Below the pieces are notes generated by a model, which saw nothing but the letters and a program-made list of their open reading frames with translations, ran no database searches and was not told where the DNA came from. This document shows, piece by piece, positions 43,515 through 53,340 of a stretch of 64,000 bases of DNA. This DNA comes from Bacillus sp. FJAT-27445. Its GTDB lineage: Bacteria; Bacillota; Bacilli; Bacillales; Cytobacillaceae. Both the position numbers and the translations under genes were made by a program. The first letter of the stretch is position 1. Every line of letters begins with the position of its first letter. The stretch lies in NCBI RefSeq assembly GCF_001510665.1, contig NZ_LMTI01000003.1, forward strand, positions 159,766 through 223,765, written 5' to 3'.

Positions 43515-46499
43515 ATGGTTGAAATCAACCTGAACCGCCGGCAGTTTTTAAAACTGTCAGGCGCCACCGCGGCCACATTGGCCATCGTCGAGCTGGGCTT
43601 TGATGAAAAAACGGCCTATGCGAAAACGAAAGAACTTAAAATTGCTAAGGCAAAAGTAACACCAACCATTTGCTGCTATTGCGGCGTAGGATGCGGAATC
43701 CTTGTCCATACAAAAGACAACACTGTCGTGTACACGGAGGGGGATCCCGACAACCCGATCAATGAAGGAAAGCTTTGCTCGAAAGGAACAACTTTACGAC
43801 AGCTTTATACTTCTGAGAAGCGTATGACAAAACCGTTATACCGCGCACCGGGCAGCGATACATGGGAAGAAAAAGACTGGGAATGGATGTACGACACCAT
43901 TACCAAACGCGTCAAGGAAACACGTGATGCTTCATTTGTGGAACAAGAGAACGGAATGATCGTTAATAAAACAGAGCGCATTGCCAGCATGGGCGGAGCG
44001 GCTCTTGATAATGAAGAGTGTTATTTGCTCTCGAAAATGATGAGAGGGCTTGGCGTCGTTTATCTCGAACACCAGGCACGAATATGACATAGTTCTACGG
44101 TTGCCGGTCTGGCACCTACATTTGGTCGTGGAGCAATGACTAACCATTGGAATGATCTGCAATATACTGATTGTGCTTTGATCATGGGAGCGAATCCTGC
44201 CGAGAACCACCCAATTTCATTCAGGTGGCTGACAAAAGCAAGGGAAAAGGGAGCAAAAATCGTTTCCGTCGATCCGCGTTTTACGAGATCTTCAGCGCTT
44301 GCTGATATCTATGCGCCGCTTCGTTCCGGGACGGATATTGCTTTCCTTGCGGGTATGATCAATTATGCGATGGAAAAGGGCTATACCCACAAAGAGTATG
44401 TTGCTAAATATACAAATGCTTCGTTTATTTTAAAAGACAGCTATGACTTCAATGATGGGCTGTTTAGCGGATACGATGAGGCTAAACGCTCGTATGACAA
44501 GACAAAATGGGCGTTTGAGACGGATGAGGAAGGGAAGCCGGTCAAAGACTTGACACTCGAACATCCGCGCTCTGTCTACCAAATGATGAAGAAACATTAT
44601 GCCCGCTACGATTACGACACTGTTTCGGAAGTGACAGGGACTCCTAAGGAAGATTTCCTGAAAGTCGCGGAAGCATTCTGTTCAACTGGAAAGGTCGGCA
44701 AGTCAGGCGTCATTATGTATGCGATGGGAATCACCCAGCATACGGTTGGTTCACAAAACGTACGGGCGATGGCCATGCTTCAGCTGCTTTTGGGCAACGT
44801 CGGGCTTCCGGGCAGCGGCCTTGCGGCAATGCGCGGCGAGTCGAATGTCCAGGGATCAACCGACTTTGCGCTTCTTTACGGCGACCTCCCAGGATATGTC
44901 GGAGTGCCAAAAGCGACGGTTCCGGAACATGCCACTCTTGCCGGATACAACGAGAAGGAAACACCAAAGACAGGCTATTGGAGCAACAAACCGAAATTCC
45001 TCGTCAGCATGCTGAAGGCGTGGTACGGGCCAAATGCAACAAAAGACAATGAATTCGGCTATCAGTACCTTCCAAAAGGAAATAAAAACTATTCGCATAT
45101 CAACTTGTTCAGTGCGATGTATAAAGGAGAGCTTGATGGCGCGTTCTTCTTTGGAACAAACCCTGTTGTCGGGGGACCGAATGCAGGAAAAGAGAAAGAA
45201 GCACTCAGCAATCTGAAATGGCTTGTGGCAGTTGACCTATGGGAAACAGAATCGTCCGCATTTTGGAAGAAGGAAGCAGGTTCGGATCCAAACAAAATCG
45301 CGACCGAGGTATTCCTGCTGCCGGCATCCGCTTCTTTTGAAAAAGAAGGTTCGGTATCAAACAGCTCCCGCTGGATGCAATACCGTTGGAAAGCAATCGA
45401 TTCCAGGGGAGAAGCTAAAGCTGACCTTGAAATTATCAATACGCTGGCAATAAAGCTGAAAAATATGTATAAAAACGAGTCGACGCCTGCAGCGAAAACA
45501 ATCAATGCGCTGTACTGGAACTATGGCGACGACCACCATCCGGACATTGACCTTGTCTGTAGGGAAATCAATGGCTATGATACTGCGACAGGCAAACAAG
45601 TCGCTATCTTCGGCGACTTGAAGGACGATGGCTCGACCTGCAGCGGAAACTGGATTTACTGCGGATTTTATCCGGAGGAAGGCAAGAACAGGTCGAAAAA
45701 CCGTGATGCTAAAGAGGGAGGCCCGAACTTCCTGAACTGGTCCTATGCATGGCCGGCAAACCGCCGGATTCTGTATAACCGCGCATCTGCGGACCCAAGC
45801 GGCAAGCCGTGGAGCAAGGATAAAGAAGTCATCCATTGGGATGCCCTCCAGGCAAAATGGGTCGGAAACGATGTTCCAGACTTCAAGCCAGTTGTTTCTC
45901 CAACTGAACCAGGCGGACAAAATCCGTTTATCATGATGAAGGACGGAGTGGCGGGGATATTCGCGCCAACTTTGAATGACGGACCGTTCCCTGAACATTA
46001 CGAGCCGTTTGAAAGCCCATCATCCAACGTATTTTCAAGCCAGGAAATAAATCCAGCCATCCAAATTTTCGAGGGTGATTTCAATCTCAAGGGTACAAAG
46101 AAGGACTTCCCGATTGTCGCGACAACCTACCGTGTGAGCGAACATTGGCAATCCGGTTCGATGACCCGCAACCAGGAATGGCTGTCTGAGCTGGTCGGCC
46201 ATATGTACATTGAAATCAGTGAAGAATTGGCCAAGGAAAAAGGCATCAAGAATAAGGATAAGGTTATCGTTACATCGGCCCGTGGTGAAATTGAGGCCTA
46301 TGCAATGGTTACAAAGCGATTTAAGCCTCACACAATTAAAGGCAAAAAGGTCCACCAGATCGGCATGCCTTGGCATTTTGGTTTCAAGGGACTTGCTACA
46401 GGGGATTCTGCAAACCGTCTGACACCGCATATCGGTGACGCAAACACGACAATCCCAGAGTATAAAGCATTCCTTTGCGACGTAAGGAGGAAGGGCTAA
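43515..46499 (+). CDS. fdhA: Formate dehydrogenase catalytic subunit, selenocysteine-containing
   Basis: A 994-residue molybdo/tungsto-enzyme that oxidises formate to CO2. The reading frame crosses an in-frame UGA (44085-44087), decoded here as Sec191; both halves are in the same frame and align continuously with FdnG-type enzymes (EHQARI-Sec-HSSTVAGLAPTFGRGAM). The N-terminus carries a Tat signal (RRQFLKLSGA), so it is exported. The [4Fe-4S] motif is Cys53, 56, 60, 88 (CYCGVGC...LCSKG). Bis-MGD domains follow (MGANPAENHP; VSVDPRFTRSS; QNVRAMAMLQLLLGNVG), with the molybdopterin dinucleotide-binding domain at the C-terminus (LSELVGHMYIEISEELA). Its stop overlaps fdhB (TAATG). Confidence 0.95.
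44085..44116 (+). promoter_or_regulatory. UGA selenocysteine codon and bacterial SECIS hairpin
   Basis: The UGA is followed after 11 bases by GGUUGCC-GGUCU-GGCACC (44099-44116): a short stem with a bulged U and a GGUCU apical loop. This is the SelB-binding fold and spacing known from E. coli fdhF. It directs Sec insertion rather than termination. Confidence 0.93.
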
Positions 46500-47326
46500 T
46501 GCCGGAATATGTAAAATATGTTGACGTTACCAAGTGTGATGGCTGCCGGGCCTGCATGGTTGCCTGCAAAAACTGGAATGACCTTCCTGCCGAGCCGCAG
46601 GATTTCCTTGGCAGCGCCCAGTCCCATTTGAAAGTAACAGCTGATACCTGGAACGTCCTCCAATTTGTGGAACATGAAAATTCAAAAGGCAATCTGGACT
46701 ATCTTTTCCGCCATTCCGCTTGTTTCCATTGCAAGGATGCCGCATGCGAAAAGGTATGCCCGGAGGATGCCATCTCCTACACAGAATTTGGAACGGTTGT
46801 TATTAACCATGACAAGTGTGTAGGCTGCGGATACTGCGTCCAAAATTGCCCGTTCGATGTCATTTCTTTAAAGGAATACAAGGATAAAAACGGTAAGGAA
46901 TACAAGAAAGCGAATAAATGTACGATGTGTACGGACCGACTCGAGGAGGGCATGCAGCCAGCCTGTGTCACTACCTGCCATACAGGGGCGATGGAGTTCG
47001 GCGGCAAGGATGAAATGATCCAGAAGGCTGAAAAGCGCGTACAAGAAATTAAAGAAAAATATCCGAATGCCATGGTATACAATCCGCAGGGCGTCGGCGG
47101 AACGCACACCATCTATGTGCTTGCGGAAAAGCCTTCCGTCTATGGGCTTCCGGAAAATCCGAAGGTTCCAACCTCTGCAGTATTGTGGAAGGATTATGCC
47201 CAGCCGATCGGTAAAATGATGATTGGCGCAACAACTATGGCAGTTGTTGGCGCATTTATATCTAACAAGCTGTTTAACAAAGATGGCAATGGGCATGACG
47301 AAGATGGAGGTGGAGGCAATGAGTAA
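46499..47326 (+). CDS. fdhB: Formate dehydrogenase iron-sulfur subunit
   Basis: A 275-residue electron-transfer subunit with four [4Fe-4S] motifs: CDGCRACMVACKNW, CFHCKDAACEKVCP, CVGCGYCVQNCPFD and CTMCTDRLEEGMQPACVTTC. A C-terminal hydrophobic helix (about residues 240-262) resembles the membrane anchor of FdnH. ATG overlaps the fdhA stop; AAGGAGGAAGGG lies in the end of fdhA. No Tat signal of its own, as expected for co-export with fdhA. Confidence 0.95.
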   Translation: MPEYVKYVDVTKCDGCRACMVACKNWNDLPAEPQDFLGSAQSHLKVTADTWNVLQFVEHENSKGNLDYLFRHSACFHCKDAACEKVCPEDAISYTEFGTVVINHDKCVGCGYCVQNCPFDVISLKEYKDKNGKEYKKANKCTMCTDRLEEGMQPACVTTCHTGAMEFGGKDEMIQKAEKRVQEIKEKYPNAMVYNPQGVGGTHTIYVLAEKPSVYGLPENPKVPTSAVLWKDYAQPIGKMMIGATTMAVVGAFISNKLFNKDGNGHDEDGGGGNE

Positions 47327-48047
47327 GCAGCATAATCCTGAAATTAAGGTAAGGCGGTTCTCGAAGGCGTTTGTCTGGGCCCATGCTATTAATGCCATTT
47401 CCTTCTTAGCCCTGTACATTACGGCTCTTCCAATGTACACAGAGTTTTTTAACTGGCTTTATCCAGTACTCGGAGGACCAGAAAATGCGCGGCTGCTGCA
47501 CAGGATTTTTGCCGTAACGTTCATTTCACCGACATTCATTTGGCTGATTTTCGACCCTAAAGGCTTTGTGCGGTGGATGAAGGAACTCATTACCTGGAAA
47601 AAGAGAGATCTCCAATTCTTCACTGAATTCGTAAAAGAGCTGTTTGGCTTTAAGTCTAAGCATGTAAAGCAAACATTCTTCAATGCCGGCGAGAAAATCA
47701 ACTCAATCATTCAGATTGTTACGGCGTTCATGATCATTGGTTCCGGATTTCCAATGTGGTTTCCACACCTGTTCCCGAAGATGATCGTCCAATGGGGGTA
47801 TTTCTTCCACAATGTCGGCTTTGGCCTTGCCATCGCAGTTGTTGTCGGCCACGTATATCTTAGCGTGGTGCATAAGAATTCACGCCCCGGCTACACAGGC
47901 GTCATAACCGGAGAAGTGCCAGCTAGGTGGGCCAAGGACCACTATACTGAATGGTACGAGGAAGAAGTCAAAAAAGGAAACTTCCCTGATCTGGATAAAC
48001 TGGATAAACCGAAAAAATTGGATAAAAGGAAACACAAAGGAGCCTAA
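47319..48047 (+). CDS. fdhC: Formate dehydrogenase cytochrome b subunit
   Basis: A 242-residue membrane cytochrome (FdnI/FdoI-like) that passes electrons from FdhB to the quinone pool. Four hydrophobic spans with His residues placed for haem ligation (FVWAHAINAISF; RLLHRIFAV; FFHNVGFGLAIAVVVGHVYLSVVH) and the GYTGVITGEVPARWAKDHYTEWYEE C-terminal region typical of the family. Starts at ATG 47319, overlapping fdhB by 8 bases, with GGAGGTGG upstream. Completes the respiratory FdhABC complex. Confidence 0.93.
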   Translation: MSKQHNPEIKVRRFSKAFVWAHAINAISFLALYITALPMYTEFFNWLYPVLGGPENARLLHRIFAVTFISPTFIWLIFDPKGFVRWMKELITWKKRDLQFFTEFVKELFGFKSKHVKQTFFNAGEKINSIIQIVTAFMIIGSGFPMWFPHLFPKMIVQWGYFFHNVGFGLAIAVVVGHVYLSVVHKNSRPGYTGVITGEVPARWAKDHYTEWYEEEVKKGNFPDLDKLDKPKKLDKRKHKGA

Positions 48048-48111
48048 GAGGGTGTACCCCGCCTGGTGCCGGAAATGGTGCCAACCTTTGGCGTAAATAG
48101 GAATGAAATGG

Positions 48112-48141
48112 GGAATGGCTGTCTATATGGACAGCCATTCC
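48112..48141 (+). other. Perfect 12-bp hairpin between fdhC and fdhE
   Basis: GGAATGGCTGTC / GACAGCCATTCC with a 6-base loop, no T run. It may be an RNA processing or stability element, or a partial terminator, inside the operon. Confidence 0.6.
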
Positions 48142-48172
48142 TGCTAAAAAAATGAAAAGAGGTGCAACCGGG

Positions 48173-48982
48173 TTGAAAACATCCGTCGTCTCGAAAGAAT
48201 ATCAGAATTTGCACAAAGAAATCATTGGTTTGCAAGGAAAATGGAAAGAAAGCCTGGGCAGCCAGGCAGTATCGATTAAATTGGACAAAGCGGCAATGTC
48301 GGCAGGGGTGCCGGTGACGGCGCTTTCAATTTTTGATTTTAATATTCCACTATTTTTACAGTGGATAGAGGAAATTAAAGGGTTGTTGGTGAAGAATAAT
48401 GATAAGATGGAAGAGAAGCTGGCTTTCATTACCACGATAATAGACGAAAACACGGCGCGGCGCTGGATTGATGAGGCGCTTGCATTTAACCATATTTATT
48501 TCCAAGGATTCGCGGAGGAGCATGGGGTGGAGGAGTGGATTCCCCACTTCCTGGCTGAAACCGCCCTTCGCCCTTACTTGCAGCTGGCCGCCGAAAAAGC
48601 CCAGCCGGAAATCCATGCCGGCATCCATGGATCGGGGTGCCCTGCATGCGGGGAACCGGCCAGGCTAGCTCAGCTTGAAGGGGAAGGCAAAAAAGAATTA
48701 TACTGTCCGCGTTGCTTTGCCCATTGGCACGACAAGCGGATTACCTGCTCCCATTGCGGAAATGATGATCATGAAACGATAAAATTTGTTACGGTTGAAG
48801 GCGATGCCGCATCCCAAATACAGGTATGCGAAAAATGCCACGGTTATGTGAAAGTTATCGATACCCGGCAGTTTATCAATAAGCCTTCCGCTGCCATGCT
48901 TGACCTGACAACGCTCCATCTCGATTTTGTTGCCCAGGAAAACGGGTACCATAGCGGCGGAAGCGGGGAAATGGATAACTAA
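48173..48982 (+). CDS. fdhE: Formate dehydrogenase accessory protein FdhE
   Basis: A 269-residue cytoplasmic maturation factor with rubredoxin-like metal sites formed by CxxC pairs: GCPACGEPARL, LYCPRCFAHWH, ITCSHCGND, QVCEKCHGYVK. These are the diagnostic FdhE C-terminal motifs. I use the TTG at 48173 because AGAGGTG is 8 bases upstream; the ATG at 48152 has no ribosome binding site. It lies between fdhC and mobA in the same orientation. Confidence 0.9.
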   Translation: MKTSVVSKEYQNLHKEIIGLQGKWKESLGSQAVSIKLDKAAMSAGVPVTALSIFDFNIPLFLQWIEEIKGLLVKNNDKMEEKLAFITTIIDENTARRWIDEALAFNHIYFQGFAEEHGVEEWIPHFLAETALRPYLQLAAEKAQPEIHAGIHGSGCPACGEPARLAQLEGEGKKELYCPRCFAHWHDKRITCSHCGNDDHETIKFVTVEGDAASQIQVCEKCHGYVKVIDTRQFINKPSAAMLDLTTLHLDFVAQENGYHSGGSGEMDN

Positions 48983-49018
48983 GAGGGCCGGAGACCGGAC
49001 CAAAAAGTAGGTGTTTCT

Positions 49019-49624
49019 ATGAAAGCTTCGGCAATCCTATTATCAGGTGGGAAATCTAGCAGGATGGGGACCAATAAGGCCCTTTTGAAAATAAATGAAA
49101 AAACGAATATTGAAAGAATAAGAGACGAGCTCCTCAAACTATTTGATGAGGTTATTCTCGTTACAAATGAACCTGAAGCTTATCGCTTTCTAAATGTTAC
49201 GACAGTCACGGACGAATATCCTGGTAAAGGGCCTTTGGCAGGCATCCATGCCGGGCTGAAGGCTTCAAGTTTTGACGCAAATCTTGTCGTCGCCTGTGAT
49301 ATGCCGTTCGTTTCTGCGGAACTGGCGGAAAGTATGGTGAAAAGGCTCGGGCATCATGATGCAGTCGTTCCAGCCATAAAGGGCAGGGAGCATCCCCTCT
49401 TTGCCGTGTATCAAAGAAGGCTACTTGAAGAAACCGAGGCGTGCATTGAAAAGGGCAGCCTGCGCCTGAGGCATTTGCTTGAAAAACTGGATGTACTCTA
49501 TTTATCGGAGCAGGACCTTGAAATTTATTCAAATGGCCCGCTGGACCGGATATTTTTTAATATGAACCTGCCGGAGGAATACGAACAGGCCGTCAAACAG
49601 GCCGGGGAAGAAGCTTCGAGGTAA
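49019..49624 (+). CDS. mobA: Molybdenum cofactor guanylyltransferase MobA
   Basis: A 201-residue enzyme that attaches GMP to Mo-molybdopterin to give MGD, the cofactor form used by formate dehydrogenase. Motifs: LSGGKSSRMGTNKALL (nucleotide-binding loop), DEYPGKGPLAGIHAGL, VVACDMPFVS (metal-binding Asp) and FFNMNLPEEYEQ at the C-terminus. It follows fdhE by 36 bases. Confidence 0.93.
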   Translation: MKASAILLSGGKSSRMGTNKALLKINEKTNIERIRDELLKLFDEVILVTNEPEAYRFLNVTTVTDEYPGKGPLAGIHAGLKASSFDANLVVACDMPFVSAELAESMVKRLGHHDAVVPAIKGREHPLFAVYQRRLLEETEACIEKGSLRLRHLLEKLDVLYLSEQDLEIYSNGPLDRIFFNMNLPEEYEQAVKQAGEEASR

Positions 49625-49655
49625 GCAGGGGGAACTGAAAGAGAGGGTTTGGCAT

Positions 49656-50888
49656 ATGCAATTTTTCAAAGTCAAAACAGTTGAGGAAACCTTTGCGTTG
49701 ATTGATGAAAAGGTAGGGAAGATCGGCGGTTCTGAGCGTCTGGCGATAGAAGATGCCAGAGGGTGTATCCTGGCCGAAGATGTGACGGCACGGGAGAATG
49801 TTCCCGGTTTTGACCGGTCGACCGTTGACGGCTATGCCGTTAGGGCGGAGGACACATTTGGTTCATCGGAATCAATGCCGGGCTTTTTAACTGTAACCGG
49901 GGAGGTTAGGATGGGTGAGGCCGCCAGCGTCCCGGTTGGCTTTGGGGAAGCAATCTATGTTCCGACAGGGGGAATGATCCCCCCTGGCAGCAATAGCGTG
50001 ATTATGATCGAGCATTGCGAGGAAATTGCCGGCCTTCTCAATACATATAGGCAGGTGGCGCCCGGGGAGAATATCATCCGGGCAGGCGAGGATATCCGTG
50101 AGGGTGAGCTTTTGCTAAAGGAGGGGACACGGTTAAGGCCACAGGAAATAGGCGCCCTGGCTTCGCTTGGCATTACCCATGTTAGCGTATACCCAAGGCT
50201 AAGGGCTGGGTATCTATCCTCCGGAGATGAGATTGTCCCATTCAATACGCCAAAGTTAAAAATAGGCGAAATTCGTGATATAAATTATGTAACAATAGCC
50301 GGCCTTGCAGGGGAGTGGGGAATAGATGTCATTTATGGGGGAATTGTCCCGGATGATTACGAGAAATTCCGCCAAAGGGCCAGTGCGCTTTTTGAACAGG
50401 TAGACTGCCTGATCCTATCCGGAGGGAGTTCTGTCGGCGCGAAGGATTACACGACGGAGGTCATCCAATCTCTTGGAGAACCAGGGGTTTATGTCCACGG
50501 AATTTCGGTAAAGCCAGGCAAGCCGACCATCCTTGCAACAGCAGGAGGCAAGCCGGTTATTGGGTTGCCGGGACACCCGGCATCGGCCATGATTATTTTC
50601 CGGCTGTTCGGGGAGCGGATTTTAAAAAAGCTTCAAGGAGAAAGATTGGAGCACCGGCCTGAGCGGATTTTTGCAAGGATTACGAAAAACATTCCATCGG
50701 CACCCGGCCGTTCCGATTATATTAGGGTCAGGCTGTTCGAAAGGGATGGTGAATGGTGGGCGGATCCCATCATTGGCAAATCGGGCTTAATTACGACACT
50801 TGTGAAAAGCGGCGGGATTGTGGAAATAGTTTCTGAAAAAGAGGGCATCACCCAGGGCGAATACGTCCCGGTCATTGCAACAAAGTAG
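49656..50888 (+). CDS. moeA: Molybdopterin molybdenumtransferase MoeA
   Basis: A 410-residue enzyme that inserts molybdate into adenylylated molybdopterin. Order of domains: N-terminal extended region with VPGFDRSTVDGYAV, the GDEIVPFNTPKLKIGEIRDIN region, the MoCF-type fold LILSGGSSVGAKDYT, PTILATAGGKPVIGLPGHPASA, and a C-terminal beta-barrel (GKSGLITTLVKSGGIVEI). Placed between mobA and a second MoeA-like gene, 12 bases apart. Confidence 0.94.
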   Translation: MQFFKVKTVEETFALIDEKVGKIGGSERLAIEDARGCILAEDVTARENVPGFDRSTVDGYAVRAEDTFGSSESMPGFLTVTGEVRMGEAASVPVGFGEAIYVPTGGMIPPGSNSVIMIEHCEEIAGLLNTYRQVAPGENIIRAGEDIREGELLLKEGTRLRPQEIGALASLGITHVSVYPRLRAGYLSSGDEIVPFNTPKLKIGEIRDINYVTIAGLAGEWGIDVIYGGIVPDDYEKFRQRASALFEQVDCLILSGGSSVGAKDYTTEVIQSLGEPGVYVHGISVKPGKPTILATAGGKPVIGLPGHPASAMIIFRLFGERILKKLQGERLEHRPERIFARITKNIPSAPGRSDYIRVRLFERDGEWWADPIIGKSGLITTLVKSGGIVEIVSEKEGITQGEYVPVIATK

Positions 50889-50900
50889 GAGGAACGGCAT

Positions 50901-52820
50901 ATGGAGCAGAAGCGGTATAAACGAAAAATTTATCTCGAGGATAAGCCAAGGGCTCAGGCAAGGGAAGAATTGCTTGCGGCTTTTGATCTTCCGCCGCAGA
51001 AGGAATGGGTCAAGGTGGATGATGGCCTTGGCAGGATAACAGCCGAACCGGTTTTTGCGTCGACTTCCATGCCCCATTACCATGCCTCCGCAATGGACGG
51101 AATTGCCGTTAATGCGGCGGATACGTACAGTGCGCATGAAACAAATCCGTTAAAGCTTACGTATGGAGAACAGTTTGTTTATGTCGATACGGGCAATGCG
51201 ATTCCCGCCCGGTATAACGCGGTCATCATGATTGAAAATGTGAACGTGGTCGATGATCAGACACTTGAAATCATTGAACCCGCAACCCCCTGGCAGCATA
51301 TCCGCCCCATTGGCGAGGACATCGTCCAGGAGGAAATGATATTCCCGCAGGGCCACAAATTGCGGCCCGCTGATTTGGGCTCGCTTCTTGCGGCAAGGAT
51401 TACAGAATTTGAAGCGGTAAAAAAACCAGTTGTCGCTATCATCCCGACAGGCAATGAATTAATCGACGTAACCGACGAGCCTGTTCAGGGTAAAATAATT
51501 GAATTCAACGGTACTGTCTTTGCCAATTTCGTCAAGGAATGGGGCGGCGAGCCCCGTTTGACCGGAATTGTGAAGGATGAACCCGAAAAAATAAAGGAAG
51601 CACTTCTCGACACCTCCGAAACAGCGGACATCATCGTCATTAACGCAGGCTCATCAGCGGGGTCCAAAGACTTTACGGTCCATATTATCGGTGAAATCGG
51701 CACCGTGTTTACCCACGGGGTCGCCGCAAGGCCAGGAAAGCCTGTCATTTTGGGGAAAATAAACGGCAAGCCGGTTGTCGGAGTGCCGGGTTACCCTGTC
51801 TCCGCCTATCTTGCCCTCGAATGGTTTGTAAGGCCTTTGATTTGCAAGTATTTGCAAATCCCTGAGCCTAAACGGCAGTCTGTCCAGGTGAAACTTGGAA
51901 GACGGATTGTCTCAACTATGGGCCAGGAAGACTTCATCAGAATGAATATCGGCTATGTGAACGGGCAATACGTAGCCAATCCGCTGACAAGGGCGGCAGG
52001 CGTGACCATGTCCTATGTACGGGCTGATGGCCTGCTTATTGTGCCTTCCGACATACTTGGGTATGAACAGGGGGACTCGGCGGAGGTTGAGCTTTTCAAG
52101 CCGCTTGAAGAGGTGGAAAACAGCATTGTTGTCAGTGGCAGCCATGATTTGACAATCGACCTTTTGTCTTCCCTTATAAAGCGGAAGCGCAATGAGATGA
52201 AAATTATTTCCTCCCATGTCGGCAGCATGGCCGGGCTGATGGCAATCCGCAAAGGTGAGGCCCATGTTGCGGGAGTTCACTTGCTTGACCCTGAGACAAA
52301 AGAGTATAACCTTTCCTATGTAAAAAAGCTGCTTGATGGCATGGATATTGTCCTTTATCCCTTCCTAAAACGAAAACAGGGCTGGCTCGTTCAGGAAGGG
52401 AACCCGCTGGGCGTTAAAACGGTGGAGGATATCGCTGCCAGGCCTGCACACTTCGTAAACCGCCAGAGAGGAGCCGGGACGAGGATTTTGTTTGACCTGC
52501 TTTTAAAGGAAGCCGGGCTTACTCCTGAAAACATAACAGGCTACAGCAGGGAAATGTTCTCGCATCTCAGTGTCGCAGCCGAAGTGAAGGGAAATCCAGA
52601 GTCAGTCGGCTTGGGCATTTTCCCGGCTGCAAGGGCAATGGGGCTATCGTTTGTTCCTGTAGCCGATGAAGAGTATGATTTGGTTATGACAAAGGAATTT
52701 TTTGAAAGTGAGAAAGGCAGGCTGCTTGTTTCGGTTATCCAGTCCGATGAGTTCAGGCACAGTGTTGAAAAAATTGGCGGCTATGAAGTCGTTGCAGGCA
52801 CGGCCCCTAAAATTGGCTGA
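50901..52820 (+). CDS. MoeA-like molybdopterin protein fused to a periplasmic-binding-like domain
   Basis: A 639-residue fusion. Residues 1-405 are MoeA-like (MPHYHASAMDGIAV, GNELIDVTDEPVQGKIIEFN, INAGSSAGSKDFTVHI, VVGVPGYPVSAYLALEWF). Residues 415-639 are a cytosolic PBP-like domain (VVSGSHDLTIDLLSS, MAGLMAIRKGEAHVAGVHLL, NRQRGAGTRILFDLLLKEAG, ESVGLGIFPAARAMGL) related to molybdate/LysR-type ligand domains. In known genomes such fusions accompany MoeA. Role may be cofactor insertion coupled to ligand sensing; substrate of the PBP domain unknown. Confidence 0.9.
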   Translation: MEQKRYKRKIYLEDKPRAQAREELLAAFDLPPQKEWVKVDDGLGRITAEPVFASTSMPHYHASAMDGIAVNAADTYSAHETNPLKLTYGEQFVYVDTGNAIPARYNAVIMIENVNVVDDQTLEIIEPATPWQHIRPIGEDIVQEEMIFPQGHKLRPADLGSLLAARITEFEAVKKPVVAIIPTGNELIDVTDEPVQGKIIEFNGTVFANFVKEWGGEPRLTGIVKDEPEKIKEALLDTSETADIIVINAGSSAGSKDFTVHIIGEIGTVFTHGVAARPGKPVILGKINGKPVVGVPGYPVSAYLALEWFVRPLICKYLQIPEPKRQSVQVKLGRRIVSTMGQEDFIRMNIGYVNGQYVANPLTRAAGVTMSYVRADGLLIVPSDILGYEQGDSAEVELFKPLEEVENSIVVSGSHDLTIDLLSSLIKRKRNEMKIISSHVGSMAGLMAIRKGEAHVAGVHLLDPETKEYNLSYVKKLLDGMDIVLYPFLKRKQGWLVQEGNPLGVKTVEDIAARPAHFVNRQRGAGTRILFDLLLKEAGLTPENITGYSREMFSHLSVAAEVKGNPESVGLGIFPAARAMGLSFVPVADEEYDLVMTKEFFESEKGRLLVSVIQSDEFRHSVEKIGGYEVVAGTAPKIG

Positions 52821-52878
52821 TAAAAGGGCTGCCTCATAAAGCTTTGGAGCGCTTCAGTATTTGTTTGGAGGTAGGAGC

Positions 52879-53340
52879 ATGTTTGAAATCTCAAAGGAAC
52901 CAATTGATATCCAGTCCGTGATCGACAAGGTCGTCCAGCGAGAGGCTGGGGCGATTACTACATTCATTGGAACAGTCCGGGAGCTGACCCATGGCAAAAA
53001 GACGTTGTTTTTGATTTATGAAGCATACGAGGCAATGGCTGTGAAAAAGCTTGAGCAAATCGGCCGGGAAATCGAGGAGCGCTGGCCTGGATCCAAGGCG
53101 GCCATTAGCCACCGGGTGGGTAGGCTGGATATCACCGATATTGCCGTGGTCATTGCTGTTTCAACGCCCCACCGCGCAGACGCTTACGAGGCGAATCGCT
53201 ATGCTATCGAGCGGATTAAGGAAATCGTCCCAATTTGGAAAAAAGAGCATTGGGAGGATGGCGATGAGTGGGTCGGCAATCAGCTTGAAACGGTTTCTTA
53301 CCCAACAGGGAAGCCTGAGGACGGTGATTTGAATGAATAA
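52879..53340 (+). CDS. moaE: Molybdopterin synthase catalytic subunit MoaE
   Basis: A 153-residue large subunit that, with MoaD thiocarboxylate, converts precursor Z (cPMP) to molybdopterin. Motifs: AGAITTFIGTVRELTHGKK, YEAYEAMAVKKLEQIG, HRVGRLDITDIAVVIAVS, HRADAYEANRYAIERIKEIVPIWKKEHW with the catalytic Lys. ATG 52879 follows GGAGGTAGGAGC. Overlaps moaD by 8 bases. Confidence 0.95.
   Translation: MFEISKEPIDIQSVIDKVVQREAGAITTFIGTVRELTHGKKTLFLIYEAYEAMAVKKLEQIGREIEERWPGSKAAISHRVGRLDITDIAVVIAVSTPHRADAYEANRYAIERIKEIVPIWKKEHWEDGDEWVGNQLETVSYPTGKPEDGDLNE

Noticed and set aside
43515-44087. Formate dehydrogenase split into two ORFs, as if a pseudogene
   Set aside because: The stop is UGA exactly at the Sec position, both halves share one frame, and a SECIS hairpin follows at the standard distance.
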